64,000 nt of DNA. Source: an uncultured bacterium. Its GTDB lineage: Bacteria; Patescibacteriota; Gracilibacteria; Absconditabacterales; Absconditicoccaceae. The DNA is taken from NCBI GenBank assembly GCA_947168725.1, contig CAMVNA010000001.1, positions 1 through 64,000 on the forward strand. The letters are read 5' to 3'. How positions within the stretch are numbered: position 1 is the stretch's first letter; each line of letters begins with the position of its first letter. This document shows, piece after piece, positions 42,921-54,629 of this stretch. The notes beneath the pieces are model-generated. The model made no database searches. It saw only the letters and a list, made by a program, of their open reading frames with translations, and had not been told where the DNA came from. A program made the translations under genes and the position numbers.

Positions 42921-44066
42921 TTATTCATTATTCTCATTCCTTTTTTGTTTCTTACTTTCAGATTTCTTAAACTTACTTAATTCATGTTTATTATTAAATC
43001 GTACATGTTTTTTTGAATATCATTCTCCATTTACAGCTGTATATCAATATGGATTTTTTGATTTTATTTCTGAAAACCTGCTAGAATCGTGTACGATTCA
43101 TTCTACATTCAATGTAAAATCATCTGGATGTATATTTATTAGTCGATCTGAAAACTTTTTAAGCAATTCTTTTGTCGCTTTAGCATTATCCCAAGTATTT
43201 TCTCAGATTTTTGATTTAATTTCTTCTACTCATTTACCAATACAATTTTCACAAAACAAATCTCTTACAATATTTGAAAAACTTAAGAAAATATAAGTAT
43301 TATTATGGATATCAATATGATTTTTATCACAAATTCCTATATCAAATGTTGAAGGAGAATAATATAAAAACAATTCTTCATCAAAGAATAAGGCATTAAC
43401 AATATCTATATACAACATCATTTCTTGTGAAGGAATTGTTTTTATTGGTATTTCTCTTATACGAACCTCTCTAAATCATTGTATGATATCAATATTTTTT
43501 ATTCTTTTTTTTACCAGATTAATTCATTCGCTTGAAAATTTATATGAGAACTTAGATTTCTTCTTACTTTTGAGAGTCTTATCTATGAATTTAGTTAATT
43601 TTTCTCTATCAACATTCATTCATCTCATAGTATCCATCAATATTTCTGTTTGCATTAAATATTGGTTAGCTAATGAAGAATTAAATGAAGTAAATTCTAA
43701 ATATTGAGAAATCAACAAACTCCAAAAGTACAATAAAACACCATCTAATTTTTCATTATCACTATTTAACATATCTGCTAATTTTTCTCACTTTTCTCAA
43801 TTTGTAAAAAACTGGTATACCATTCATCACTTTAACAGCATTTGTAATCTATGATATCCTATCATTCATCAGAAAACTCATGTTGCAAGTTCTTGTAAGA
43901 TAATATCAAACAATTTACGAACAACAAATACTATTGGGGTTATAGCTATTCATGTATTTGTTAATGAGACTCACGAATCAAACTCCAAAAAACTCATCAT
44001 ATCTCAGACATCTCTGGCTTCATCAAAGCTAAGGTTTATTTTTGGTTTAAAAACAGTATCCAGCAT
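42921..44066 (-). CDS. Hypothetical protein (~381 aa), element cargo
   Basis: Long ORF with many TGA; start codon uncertain (MLDTVFKPKINLSFDEARDVGD...). Confidence 0.6.
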
Positions 44067-44393
44067 GGATCTTAAAATTTCTTCATTCTCATTTTCAGAA
44101 AAAATTGTACTAATGGAGAATCATAATTACGATTGAATAAATATTGATGATATCATTGCTCTTTCCATCACTTAGTAATTGCCATTGTTTAGTATATACG
44201 TTTAAAAATCTGTCTTTTAATGAATATTTTTGTGTATACAGAATTTAATAAATCTAAGTTCTCATCAAATATTTCCCTCTCAAGCATCATAAATAAAATC
44301 ATGCAGTAATTATAATAGCGGAAAACAAAAATACAAGACTTTTTATTTTTTTCATTTCTTGATTTTAAAACAATTATTTATAAAAACTACAGT

Positions 44394-44513
44394 GCTAGAT
44401 TATTACATAAAGTAGAACTCATAGGAATATGAGGACGGTTTACGGATTCATAGAATCGTCCTCTTATGGGTTATTTTATGTAGTAATCTAGCAGTTACGC
44501 CGTAAATCGTCCT
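44394..44513. promoter_or_regulatory. Nested inverted repeats with mutually exclusive hairpins upstream of the methyltransferase
   Basis: GCTAGATTATTACATAAA(44394)/TTTATGTAGTAATCTAGC(44475); GAGGACG(44431)/CGTCCTC(44457) versus AGGACGGTTTACGG(44432)/CCGTAAATCGTCCT(44500). Confidence 0.55.
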
Positions 44514-44526
44514 TTTATTCTAAATA

Positions 44527-44588
44527 ATATGGTAGATTTATGGTGCTGCAAGGTTACCATTTTTTTATTTTCTTAAAATCTACCATAT
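44527..44588 (+). promoter_or_regulatory. 13-bp perfect inverted repeat abutting the mod start codon
   Basis: ATATGGTAGATTT(44527)/AAATCTACCATAT(44576); second arm includes the AT of the ATG. Confidence 0.6.
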
Positions 44589-46635
44589 GAGTGATACGAA
44601 TCTTACTAAAAAGAACAGAAAAGAAATGATAGATTTTTTAGAGAAAATAAAGGTAAATAACAATGATGATGAAACTTTGAGAATGGTAAATAAAATTGAA
44701 AATGCTCTTACAGAGAAGAAATTCTGATTAGTTTTTGAGGAGCATAGAGAAGAAGTTGATGATTTATTACAAGCAAATATCCCTTTATTATGTGAAGATG
44801 CCAAAAGGAGAATCTGTAAGGATGAAAATCTTCCTTGGAATTTTATAATAGAATGAGATAATTTACAGGCATTATACCTACTATTAAAGACACATAGATG
44901 AAAAATAAATGTAATCTATATTGATCCTCCATACAATACATGAGCAAGAGATTGGAAATATAACAATGACTATGTAGATGCTAACGACTGATATAGACAT
45001 AGTAAATGGCTTTCTATGATGAAAGTTAGATTAGAATTAGCAAAACAGCTTCTTAATCCTGAGAATTCTGTTTTGATATGTACAATAGATGAAAAGGAAT
45101 ATTTACATCTATGATGCTTGTTAGAAGAAATGTTTCCAGAAGCTAGTATTCAGATGGTGAGTAGTTGTATAAATCCTAAGTGAGTTGCTCGTGATAAGCA
45201 ATTTTATAGAACTGATGAATACCTATTTTTTGTTTGTTTATGAGATGCATGACCTGCAAATTTAAATTTAGCAGAGGAATGGTTAGATCGTATAACATGA
45301 AATAAATGAGAAAAATTTAGATGGTGTGACTTAAGAAGGACATGATCTGATCATGAAAGAGGTCGTAGTCCCTGATGTTTCTATCCAATTTATGTTAATG
45401 AGGAGGGAACTAAAATTGAGAAAATTTGAGAGCCGTTAATGGATCAATCATTGCATCCAAATGATGTTCCTGAAATACCTAAATTAAGAGCAATTTGGCC
45501 AATTTGACCTACTGGTGAAGAATGCCGTTGGCAATTAGGACCTAAAATGTTAAAGCAATACTTAGATAATCATTACATAAGATTATGAAGCTTTACAAAA
45601 AATAGTATGTCTATTTGATATGTTTCTACATGATCTCAAAAGAAGATTGAAGATTGATTGATAAAAGTTAAATGATATTCCGAAAAAGATGGTTCTGTTA
45701 TAATTGATGACGATAGCTATGATGCTACATATATTCCAAGCACTCAACGAAATGTTTCATCACATAACGCTACGGAATATTGATCTAAATTGATCAACAA
45801 AATTTTGTGAGAAGCTCGTTTTTCTTATCCTAAATCCCTGTATGCGGTCTATGATACAATACGTTTTTTTGTGGCAGATAATCCTGATGCTGTTATTCTA
45901 GATTTCTTTGCTGGCTCATGAACAACTATGCATGCTGTAAATTTGATGAATGCTGAAGATTGATGAAAAAGGAAATGTATTATGGTTACAAATAATGAAA
46001 TATGAGAAAAAGAAGAAAAAAGACTAACAGCATTATGATATAAGAAATGAGATGATGAATGGGAAAAGATATGAATTGCTAAATATGTCACCCGACCAAG
46101 AATCGAATGTAGTGTTAATTGAGTAGATATTCATTGAAAAAAATTAGACTGAGATTATTGATTTGAATCAGAAACTTATATATTGGATGAAGAAGTCGAT
46201 TTGGTGTCAAAAGAAACAAAGAAATCAATAAATAGAAAACCTTATAAAAAAACAAAAATACAAATGTATCCTGATTTGGCAAAACTAAAAATGTCTGATT
46301 GATTCAAAACAAATGTGAAATATTTTAAGTGTGATTGGACGCCAAGAAAACCTGATGATTATTACTTAAGTAATGTATTGTTATTACATATTAAGGAAAT
46401 GATAGAATTAGAAAATGCAGTTGAAATAGATGGAATTAAGAATGTCGCAATTCTGAATAGGGATGATTATAAGAAATTCATAGATAATGATTCAATATAT
46501 GAAAAAATAGAGAATATCTGGGTTAATCAGAATATTATTTTTGATGTAAACGAATTAGAAAAAATGAAGAAAAAGAATTTTAAATATATTCCTGTAGAAT
46601 ACTTCTGACAAGAGTTAAAAGATGTGGCAGAATAA
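44587..46635 (+). CDS. Type III restriction-modification DNA methyltransferase (Mod)
   Basis: VIYIDPPYNTGARDWKYNNDYVD and AVILDFFAGSGTTMHAVNLMN; followed by helicase-type restriction subunit. Confidence 0.92.
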
Positions 46636-46658
46636 TTTTTATATTTTATCAATTCACC

Positions 46659-48905
46659 ATGTTCAAAGTTAATTTATATAACTTCCAAGAAAAAGCTGAA
46701 GAAAATCTTCTTAATGCTTGTTCTGAACATCATGAATTAGTATTATCCGCTCCAACTGGTGCTTGAAAAACAGTAATTGCTAGTAAGTTTATAGATGATT
46801 ATCTTGATGAAAATCCAAATACCGTATTTCTTTGGACATGTCCTTGAGCTTGAAAATTAGAAGAACAGTCAAAAAATAGTTTTTCAGAAGTGACTGAATG
46901 AATTACTTTTTGAGATGTTTATTCCTTTATTAGAGAAGAAAATCCATCATGAAAAGTGTATTTTATAAACTGGGAAAAAATCAATAAAAAGTCTAATGTT
47001 GTGCTGAGAGAAACTGAATATAATAATCTTATGGAGAAAGTATTGGCGTGTCATAATGATAAAATTGATATATTCATCATAGTTGATGAGGAACATAAAA
47101 ATAGAGAAAATGCTAATGAATTTATTGCCAATATTCAGCCGAAACATGTATTAAGAATATCAGCAACACCGATGACCAATGCTGAATATAATGAAATTAT
47201 TGATGATGACGATGTTATTGCCTCATGAGTTATTGCTGCAGGTATTTCTATTAATGAAAATGTGTCAAAAGATGTTGATGATAATAACAATGTTGAAGAA
47301 GATTATGATTTAAGATTACTTCATCTTGCAGATATTAAAAGAAAAGAAATTCAGAAAGAATATGATAAGTTGTGATTGAATATAAGACCGTTAGTTATCA
47401 TTCAGTTCCCAAGTGGAAAGCCAGAATGGATTGAAAGAGTAAAAAAAGAATTAAGTGAAATGTGATATTGAGAGGATTCTTGATTAGTAACTTCATGGTT
47501 TAGTTGAGATCATCCAGATTCTCCCGAAGAATTAAGAAAATTAGATTGAAGTTATTCTTTTCTTCTTTTTAAACAAGCTATTGCTACATGATGGGATTGT
47601 CCAAGAGCAAAGATTTTAGTAAAATTAAGAGAGTGATGAACAGAAGCATTTAATATACAAACTATTGGTAGAATTAGAAGAATGCCTGAAAGAAAACATT
47701 ACCGTAATGATATTTTAGATAATTGTTATATTTATACGCTTGATAGTAAATTTAAGGATGGTCTAACCACTACTTTAACTGATAGTTTTTATACAGCATT
47801 ATACAAAAGAAAGAATAACATCCCTCAATTTACACTTAAAAAAAGTTACATTGAATGAGCAGATAAAAAACTACCTCCTAATACAAAATACATAATCGAA
47901 CTTGTTAGGGATAGAATGCTAGAAGAATGCGATCTTGATTGAAATTGAGAATTAGATAGGGAAGAAATGGAGGAATCAAAATGATATGTATTTGGTACTC
48001 TATTAAAAGTTGAAGCAATTGAAGGAACAGCAAGAACAACAAAAGATATTTTTACTTTAAATAAAAGGTTTGAGGTAGAACATGAGATAAACACTCATGA
48101 TGATTGATTTATTATAAGAGATGCAAAAAGAAGAATTGCAAGAGCTATTTGAATTGATGAACAGAATTCAAATAATGTTTTAAGGATACTCTTTTGACCA
48201 GAAGAACCCGATTCATTACTATCACATGAAGATTATATATATGAACATAACAATAAACTATTAAAATGATTGTCGTTAAGAGAATTTAACGCTTTCCTAG
48301 TTAACAATCGTGATAGATTAATAGAAGTTTTTAACAAAATAGATAAAGAAGAAATTGTTGAATTAGAAGAAGTTCCATTTTTAGAGTCAGATTGGTATAT
48401 ACCAGAAGAACAATATTATAAATTTCATCGTAGAGAAGTTAAAAATAGAGATATGAGAAAAAATGTGTTTGAAGAATACTGAGATAATATTTTAAAAAAG
48501 CCAAATAGAAGTGTATCTGAAATAGAATTTGAAAAACGATGTGAGGTATCTCCGAATATAAAATGGATTTATAAAAACTGAGACAAATGAGAGCAATATT
48601 TTAGTATAATTTATAGAACAGCATTCAATAGATTTAATTTTTATCCAGATTATATTATTCAAACAAATAATTGAGAAATTCGGATTATTGAAGCAAAATG
48701 ATGAACAGATAATGAATGAAATTCGGCAAATATTGATATTCATGCGAAAAATAAATTAGAAGCATTGAAAAATTATTGTGAAGAAAATCCTAATATAAAA
48801 TTCTGATTTGTGAGATATGATAGTTTTTTGTATATATCAAATACAGAATGGGATGAAGATATTCACAATAAAGAAATATGGAAACCTATCGAAGATGTTT
48901 TTTAA
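46659..48905 (+). CDS. Type III restriction endonuclease/helicase subunit (Res)
   Basis: LVLSAPTGAGKTVIASKFI, IFIIVDEEHKNREN, VLRISATPMT, AIATGWDCPRAKILVKLREGGTEAFNIQTIGRIRRMPE. Confidence 0.92.
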
Positions 48906-48917
48906 AAATTGTTATTT

Positions 48918-48977
48918 AAACAAAAAACTTAGGTTATTGTTTGGTTATATTTTGGTTACCCCTAGGTTTTTATGAGA
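48918..48977. terminator. Terminator-like hairpin between convergent genes
   Basis: AAAAAACTTAGG...CCTAGGTTTTT. Confidence 0.5.
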
Positions 48978-49002
48978 TATTTTAGTTAAAAATTATTGAT
49001 AT

Positions 49003-50283
49003 TTATTGTTTTAGCAAGTCATCCCTTTCTTTATTATTTTTGAGTCATCAAAATACTCATTTGTAATAATTTTTTTCCGTAATGTATTCTTTTCTAATGT
49101 TATCGTCAGATAATCTTAATAATTTACTGGATCAAAATTCATCTTTTTCAACAAACCATATCTGATCTCTTCTTAATGTTCTTTTTATGTCCATAATATG
49201 AGTATTCTGTGTTGTGAAAATGATTTGAAAATGAGAATTAATATTTGTCCTATTAAAAGATCTAATAAGATTTAATAATAATGAAGAATGTAAACTGGCA
49301 TCAATTTCATCTATAAAAAGGATTTTTCACTGGCGAATGACATTGTAAATACTTCAAGCAAGATTTAGTATTTTATTAGTTCATTTTGATTCGTCATTAA
49401 CAGAAAAGGCGTGTTGTCAAATAATATTACCATTATCATCATATACTGGATGATACACATTCCAAATATGACTTTTCACATTTTCCGGTATAGGAATTCA
49501 TTGAGATTGTAATTGTACCCTTAATGTTTCTGATTTTGGTAGTTGATTAAATGGAATTTCTTTTAATGAAAAATCGATATCCTCTATTCAAAGATCTGCT
49601 TTATTTAATAATGACTTTAAAAAAGGTTTAAATGTGTCATACTCATTAATCATCATCAATTCAGAATCACTGGGGCTTCAGTCTCAAAAAAAGACATATA
49701 TTTCTTGAAAAAATTTATGAATCATCTTTGCTTCTTCAGAACCTTCTTTAGCAAAAATAGATAGTGCCAAATTGTTCTCATTCACGCGTTTAATACTGTT
49801 ATTATCATCAAAATCGTATATTATAATGTCTTGAAAATTTCTTTTAAAGAGAACTTTTTCTTTTTGAGTTTTTTTGCTATATAGGTTTTCTGAGCATATT
49901 CTCATTCAATCGAGAGAAAATTCGTATCTATATATGATTCAATTTATTTCGAAAGTAATTTTAAATTCAGCAGGGGCTTTTCTTGTTGAGTCATTTAACC
50001 GAAATGGTTGTAAAAAAACTCATCACAAAGTAAAAACAGGATCGCCTGGACCCAACCTCCATGAATCAGTAATGAGTACTTTTATCGTTTGAATTGATCT
50101 TAATAGATTAGTTTTCCCACTAGCATTATATCAATATATTACTGATGTCTTTAAGATATCAATATTGTTTTTAAGTGAAAAGATACTAACTTTTGTATCC
50201 TTCTTGTTTGAAACAGCTCTCAAAGAAAAAATCGTTTCATTTTTAAATGATAAGTAATTCTTTATTGAAAGATCTATAAGCAT
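49003..50283 (-). CDS. AAA15-family ATPase (COG1106-like)
   Basis: MLIDLSIKNYLSFKNETIFSL, SVIYGYNASGKTNLLRSI, GKILFIDEIDASLHSSLLLNLIR. Confidence 0.85.
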
Positions 50284-50485
50284 AATCAATACATTAAACT
50301 ATAAAGATATGTCATATATACATAAAAGTATACATTTTTCAATAGAATATATGTATGTTAACATACTATTATTAATATTTTTACATAAAACACGAAAAAT
50401 CTCTTGATTTTGATGTCTGATAGACTATTATGATTTTAGCACCGATTTGAATTAGATGCTATTTTATTTCTTAATTAACTATGTT

Positions 50486-50602
50486 ATGGCTAAAACTAAG
50501 TCATCAACGAGGTGAGTTCAGCAAAAAAAGATTGTTGTTGTAAAGCCTTACAAAAGAAATGGTGAACCAGTGAAAGGTCACAGAAGATCAACACCAGATT
50601 AA
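50486..50602 (+). CDS. Small basic protein (38 aa)
   Basis: MAKTKSSTRGVQQKKIVVVKPYKRNGEPVKGHRRSTPD. Confidence 0.5.
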
Positions 50603-50650
50603 TTTACATCCTATCTTCATTAAAAATATGCTGTTCATTAAAGCAAAAAA

Positions 50651-50740
50651 CACCAATCTCACTGGGAATGAGATTGGAGCCGATGTTTATCTATCAAGAT
50701 AGATAACTTACATGCAAGTTACAAGATAGTTTTTTGTAGG
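50651..50740. repeat. Cluster of consecutive short hairpins
   Basis: CCAATCTCACTGGGAATGAGATTGG; TTATCTATCAAGATAGATAA; AACTTACATGCAAGTT. Confidence 0.6.
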
Positions 50741-50798
50741 CAAATTACAATATAAAAATTCATTTTTTGAATTAAGTTTATTTGTTTACAAAATAATT

Positions 50799-51167
50799 AT
50801 GTTAAAGTTGAATTTAGTATGGAATAGATGCCAAGACGGAGATTGGTGTCCTTTAATGGATTTAAATCTGAATCATTCTCACTTTGATGATATGGAATGA
50901 GTTTATATTATTCGGCATTGATGAAATAATCCTAAAGTTGTAAGAGTTGGACAATGAATTATAAAAAACAGATTAGCTGAACACCGTACAAATACACAAA
51001 TAACTAAATATCAAAATTTAGGGCTATTTGTAACGCGAGCAAGAGTAGCTGCTGAATATAGGGATTGAGTTGAAAAGTATTTAGCTGATTTATATGATCC
51101 AATAGTATGAGAAAGATTCCCGGATCGCCAAAGCATTTCAGTAAATTCACCATGGAGTGAGTCTTAA
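50799..51167 (+). CDS. GIY-YIG-like nuclease-fold protein
   Basis: EGVYIIRHGGNNPKVVRVGQGIIKNRLAEHRTN. Confidence 0.6.
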
Positions 51168-51217
51168 AAGTAATAGGGGGTGAAAAAATACCTCCTTTTT
51201 TAAATTCATTACATAGT

Positions 51218-51391
51218 CGCTACACATCCACTACATACGAAATGCTAATCATAAACGAATAATACTTTTATAAAACCAAAAAGACATATTCTTTTTACTA
51301 CACATTCGCTACACGCCCGCTACACGTAAAATAATAGTTATCTACTAATAATATTCGATTGTCAATAAGAAATTGGCATATTTTACTACAC
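51218..51391. repeat. Iteron-like direct repeats (CTACAC, 11-bp period)
   Basis: CTACACATCCACTACATACG at 51220; CTACACATTCGCTACACGCCCGCTACACG at 51298/51309/51320; further copy at 51386. Confidence 0.6.
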
Positions 51392-51416
51392 GATATACAT
51401 GTTATAAATATTAATT

Positions 51417-52853
51417 TTATGCTCGCCGAGGAATATACTCGTTTTGTTTCTCTCCTGGTTTTATTTTTCATTCTTTTAATGTGTTTTTTATAATCTTAGA
51501 TGCTGCAGGATAGTTTGTTTCTGGAATATTTAGTCTCTCCCTTAATGTTGCATTCTGCATCATACCTTCTCCTTTTAGATACAATAAAACACAGTGCTGA
51601 TAACAAGCTCTTACTTTATCTTTATCGCTCATTTCTGATAATTTTTTAGAAGAGAAAATTGTCACTTTTGTGGATGAGTTATCATATACTTCAAATTTAG
51701 GAGCAGGTAATTGATATATCTCTATCTGAGATAAAGCTCTGTCTACTCATGATCCACTTTCTTCACAAAAACCAAATAATCTCATTCTTTTTGATAAATC
51801 AGGATTCCTAGATCTTGGAGGATGATCGATAAATCTATCAGTATCAATTAACGGAGCTCATGCATTTGTTATCTCAATTCTATTATCAAATATTTCAATA
51901 AGAGGATGTGTTCATTGTATGGAAAAATCCTGATGTATTAAAGAATTTACAATAAATTCTCTTAGAGTTACATCCGGATATTTTTTATCATCCATTCTAA
52001 GAGAAGCCGTTATTACTTCATTCTTTCATGCTAAGTTAATAACATCGCTCATTATTTGTTCTAAACAACATGCATATCAACTTTGGGGTTCTATTTCCGT
52101 TTTTCTTTCATCTCTCGTATTTCATCTATATGAAATTACTCTTATTGTTTTTCCATCTATCATAGGAAAATCATTCATATTGTTAGCAAAAAGTATTCAT
52201 CATAATGCCGTTATAGAATAAGATCAATCATTTTCCTTTATTACAAACTTTTCTTGAACTAATCTTTCAACAAATCAATCTGTATTTTGTGGTAATTGCT
52301 GTTTTGTAAGACGAAAATATTTATCATAATCCAATAAATTTAATACATTTTGAGTGGTCAATCAACTTAGAATTTTACTTTTTTCAAAATTTCTATTTTT
52401 CTCATTATTCCAAATCTTTTGTTCTAATTCTGGATGCTTTTTTAATTCTACAGTTGCTTCTCAAATTCTAATATATCATTCATTTTCGTATCTTATAGGC
52501 ATATTTGTAGCTGCCGGAATTTCTACAATAACAACTTTTTTATCATCAACATCTAAATGATAATAATTTATGTCTATTTCAGGAGTGATTTTATTTGTAA
52601 CTCGTAATTGTAACGGTTGATTTCAAACTTTATAATCATTAGGATCAAAATCCGTTCAAACAATATTTTTTGTTCAATCTTCTATTCCATAAACTATATA
52701 TCAGAAGTCCTCTCACTTTAATAAAGCAATATTGGAAAGTGCAGAAATATTCCTTCCAAATTTCAACTTATCAAAATTATGTTTGAACTCAACAAACGAA
52801 TCACTTTCAGATAATGATAGTAAATAGTGAAATAATCATGAAATATCTTTCAT
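51417..52853 (-). CDS. AlbA_2/divergent AAA-4 domain ATP-binding protein
   Basis: ESDSFVEFKHNF, GYIVYGIEDGTKNIVG, LREFIVNSLIHQDFSIQG, IEIFDNRIEITNAG. Confidence 0.8.
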
Positions 52854-52943
52854 CTCAATATACAAGAAACTAATTTAAAAGTAAGAAATATAGTGATTCA
52901 AAATTATCAATGATAGTATAGAAAAATCTTTTTTGAATACAAA

Positions 52944-53912
52944 TTAAAATCAGTTTGCTAATCAACTATCTAATTTCTGTACCATCTCATAGTCTTTTTT
53001 GTCCTCATCATATAGAAATATTCATTCACTCCAATCTCAATCATATTTACATCATTCTGCTAATTTCCATCATCTAAATATCCCATAAGTTTCAAAAAAT
53101 CTGTATTGATGTTTATGTTGGGCTACCATAACCTGTGCTAATTGTTCAACAGTTAAATCTGAAAACTTAATAGCATATTTAAATACTTCTCATATTCAGC
53201 TCCTTGAAAAAGATTTATCTCATGATACATTAATTTTACGGATATTATGAATATAGCTTGTTCAATCTGTTATCTTTTTTCGTTCTTCTAATAAATCTGG
53301 ATTAGTTGTTCAACGTTGATAAATTGATTCAATAGGAATATTATTATCAGAACATGCTAAGATATTTATATGTGGATGCCATCAGAATTTTCATTTATGA
53401 GCTATTTCTATAGATATAACCATACCATCAAATTGAGCGAAAAAGCTCTTTGTTTTTTGTTTATCTCTTTTGCTGTTTCTATAAGCTTTAGCTAATCTTG
53501 TTTTGTATTTCTGTAATCTTTCCATTAAAACTTCTAATTTATCACCATCTTTATGAGATATAGTTAGTACAATATAATATCGATTCTTTTTATATAAATC
53601 ATTTTTTTCTATTCATTCTTTAAACTTCTTAATCATTCTCATAGCTCTTTTTGTTGCACATGCTATACAGATACGATCATATTTACAGAAATTAGATGAA
53701 ACTAATTGGACATCTCATGTTTCCAAATATCTACGAAAAGTTACTAAATTGCAACATTCGGTTATTCTCTGTTTCCTGTTAGGATTAGAAAGCAGAGATG
53801 GATAATTGACTTGGATATAAGGGATTAATTTTTCTTTAAGTCTCTGGCTTTTCTTTAATTTTTCCATCGTAGAGAAGAAAACTTTCTTTTGGTTTGTTGT
53901 TGGTTGTTGCAT
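52944..53912 (-). CDS. HUH rolling-circle replication initiator (Rep_1-like)
   Basis: FCKYDRICIACATKRAMRMI, YYIVLTISHKDGDKLEVLMERL, GMVISIEIAHKGKFGWHPHINILACSD, GEVFKYAIKFSDLT. Confidence 0.85.
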
Positions 53913-53937
53913 AATATTATAGATTTATAAATTAAAA

Positions 53938-54228
53938 CTATTTGAGCGAATTATTCATTATATATTGAATTGGAATCCTACCTATTAGTAAATTATTAGT
54001 TAATATGCTCTGTTTTAATTTTGGACAAGAATCCATCTCTCTTTGTAAACAATCATAAAACTTATCAGTTATATATCTGGTTCTTAATAAATAGTCAAAG
54101 AAGTCTTTACATATGGGTTTGAACAATTCCTGCTTTAGTGCCCCATATGTTAAATTGGCAATATCAAGTCAATGAATTAATGCATTCAAACTAGAGATTT
54201 GAGGAGTTCGAAACCCCTCATTTTTTTT
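53938..54228 (-). other. Start-less reading frame continuing a recombinase-like C-terminus into the element (candidate alternative recombinase tail)
   Basis: SIFFNKKNEGFRTPQISSLNALIHGLDIANLTYGALKQELFKPICKDFFDYLLRTRYITDKFYDCLQ...; matches KIYYRKNEGFLTPHLSALYKAL at the left end. Confidence 0.65.
54206..54226. repeat. Candidate attR core
   Basis: GTTCGAAACCCCTCATTTTTT, 19/21 identical to 40874-40894. Confidence 0.6.
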
Positions 54229-54323
54229 ATTAAAAAATATTGAATAAAAAAGTCTGATTTTTTTTGACTTTTTTTGTGTTTTCGAATATAATTGGATGCA
54301 GATTTTAAATTAAAATACTTGGT

Positions 54324-54611
54324 ATGACAAAAAAAGAGTATATCTTAGCAGTAATTGATGCTTTACCAGAGTGGGAAATGTGACGATGAATCAAGGCCAT
54401 GGTACAAAACGATCAGCTTGAAGAACGCTCCATAGACATGCTCGTTATTATTCTAAAAAAAGCTATGGATAAAATTACCGCAACAATAAAAGAAAATAAA
54501 ATGGTTGAAACTATCCAAGCGATGGACAGTTTTGATAAACAAAAAAAAGAACAAGCAAAAAAAGATGCAAAAAGTTTGGCAGAATTAGACTCTAAACTTA
54601 ATGATATTTAA
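54324..54611 (+). CDS. Hypothetical coiled-coil-like protein (95 aa)
   Basis: MTKKEYILAVIDALPEWEMGRGIKAMVQNDQLEERSIDMLV... Confidence 0.65.
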
Positions 54612-54629
54612 TTCTTTAACCTCAAAAAA

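Larger units (their letters stand above)
40869..54228. mobile_element. ~13.4 kb integrated element (serine-recombinase/HUH-Rep, plasmid-like) with defence cargo
   Basis: Recombinase at left end beside tRNA-His; HUH Rep at right end; 19/21-nt direct repeat GTT(A/C)GAAA(T/C)CCCTCATTTTTT at 40874 and 54206. Confidence 0.75.

Noticed and set aside
49003-50283. Complete PARIS system
   Set aside because: Only an AAA15 ATPase is present; no TOPRIM/DUF4435 (AriB) partner recognised.
50610-50795. Retron or DGR element
   Set aside because: No reverse transcriptase gene found nearby in any frame with UGA=Gly.
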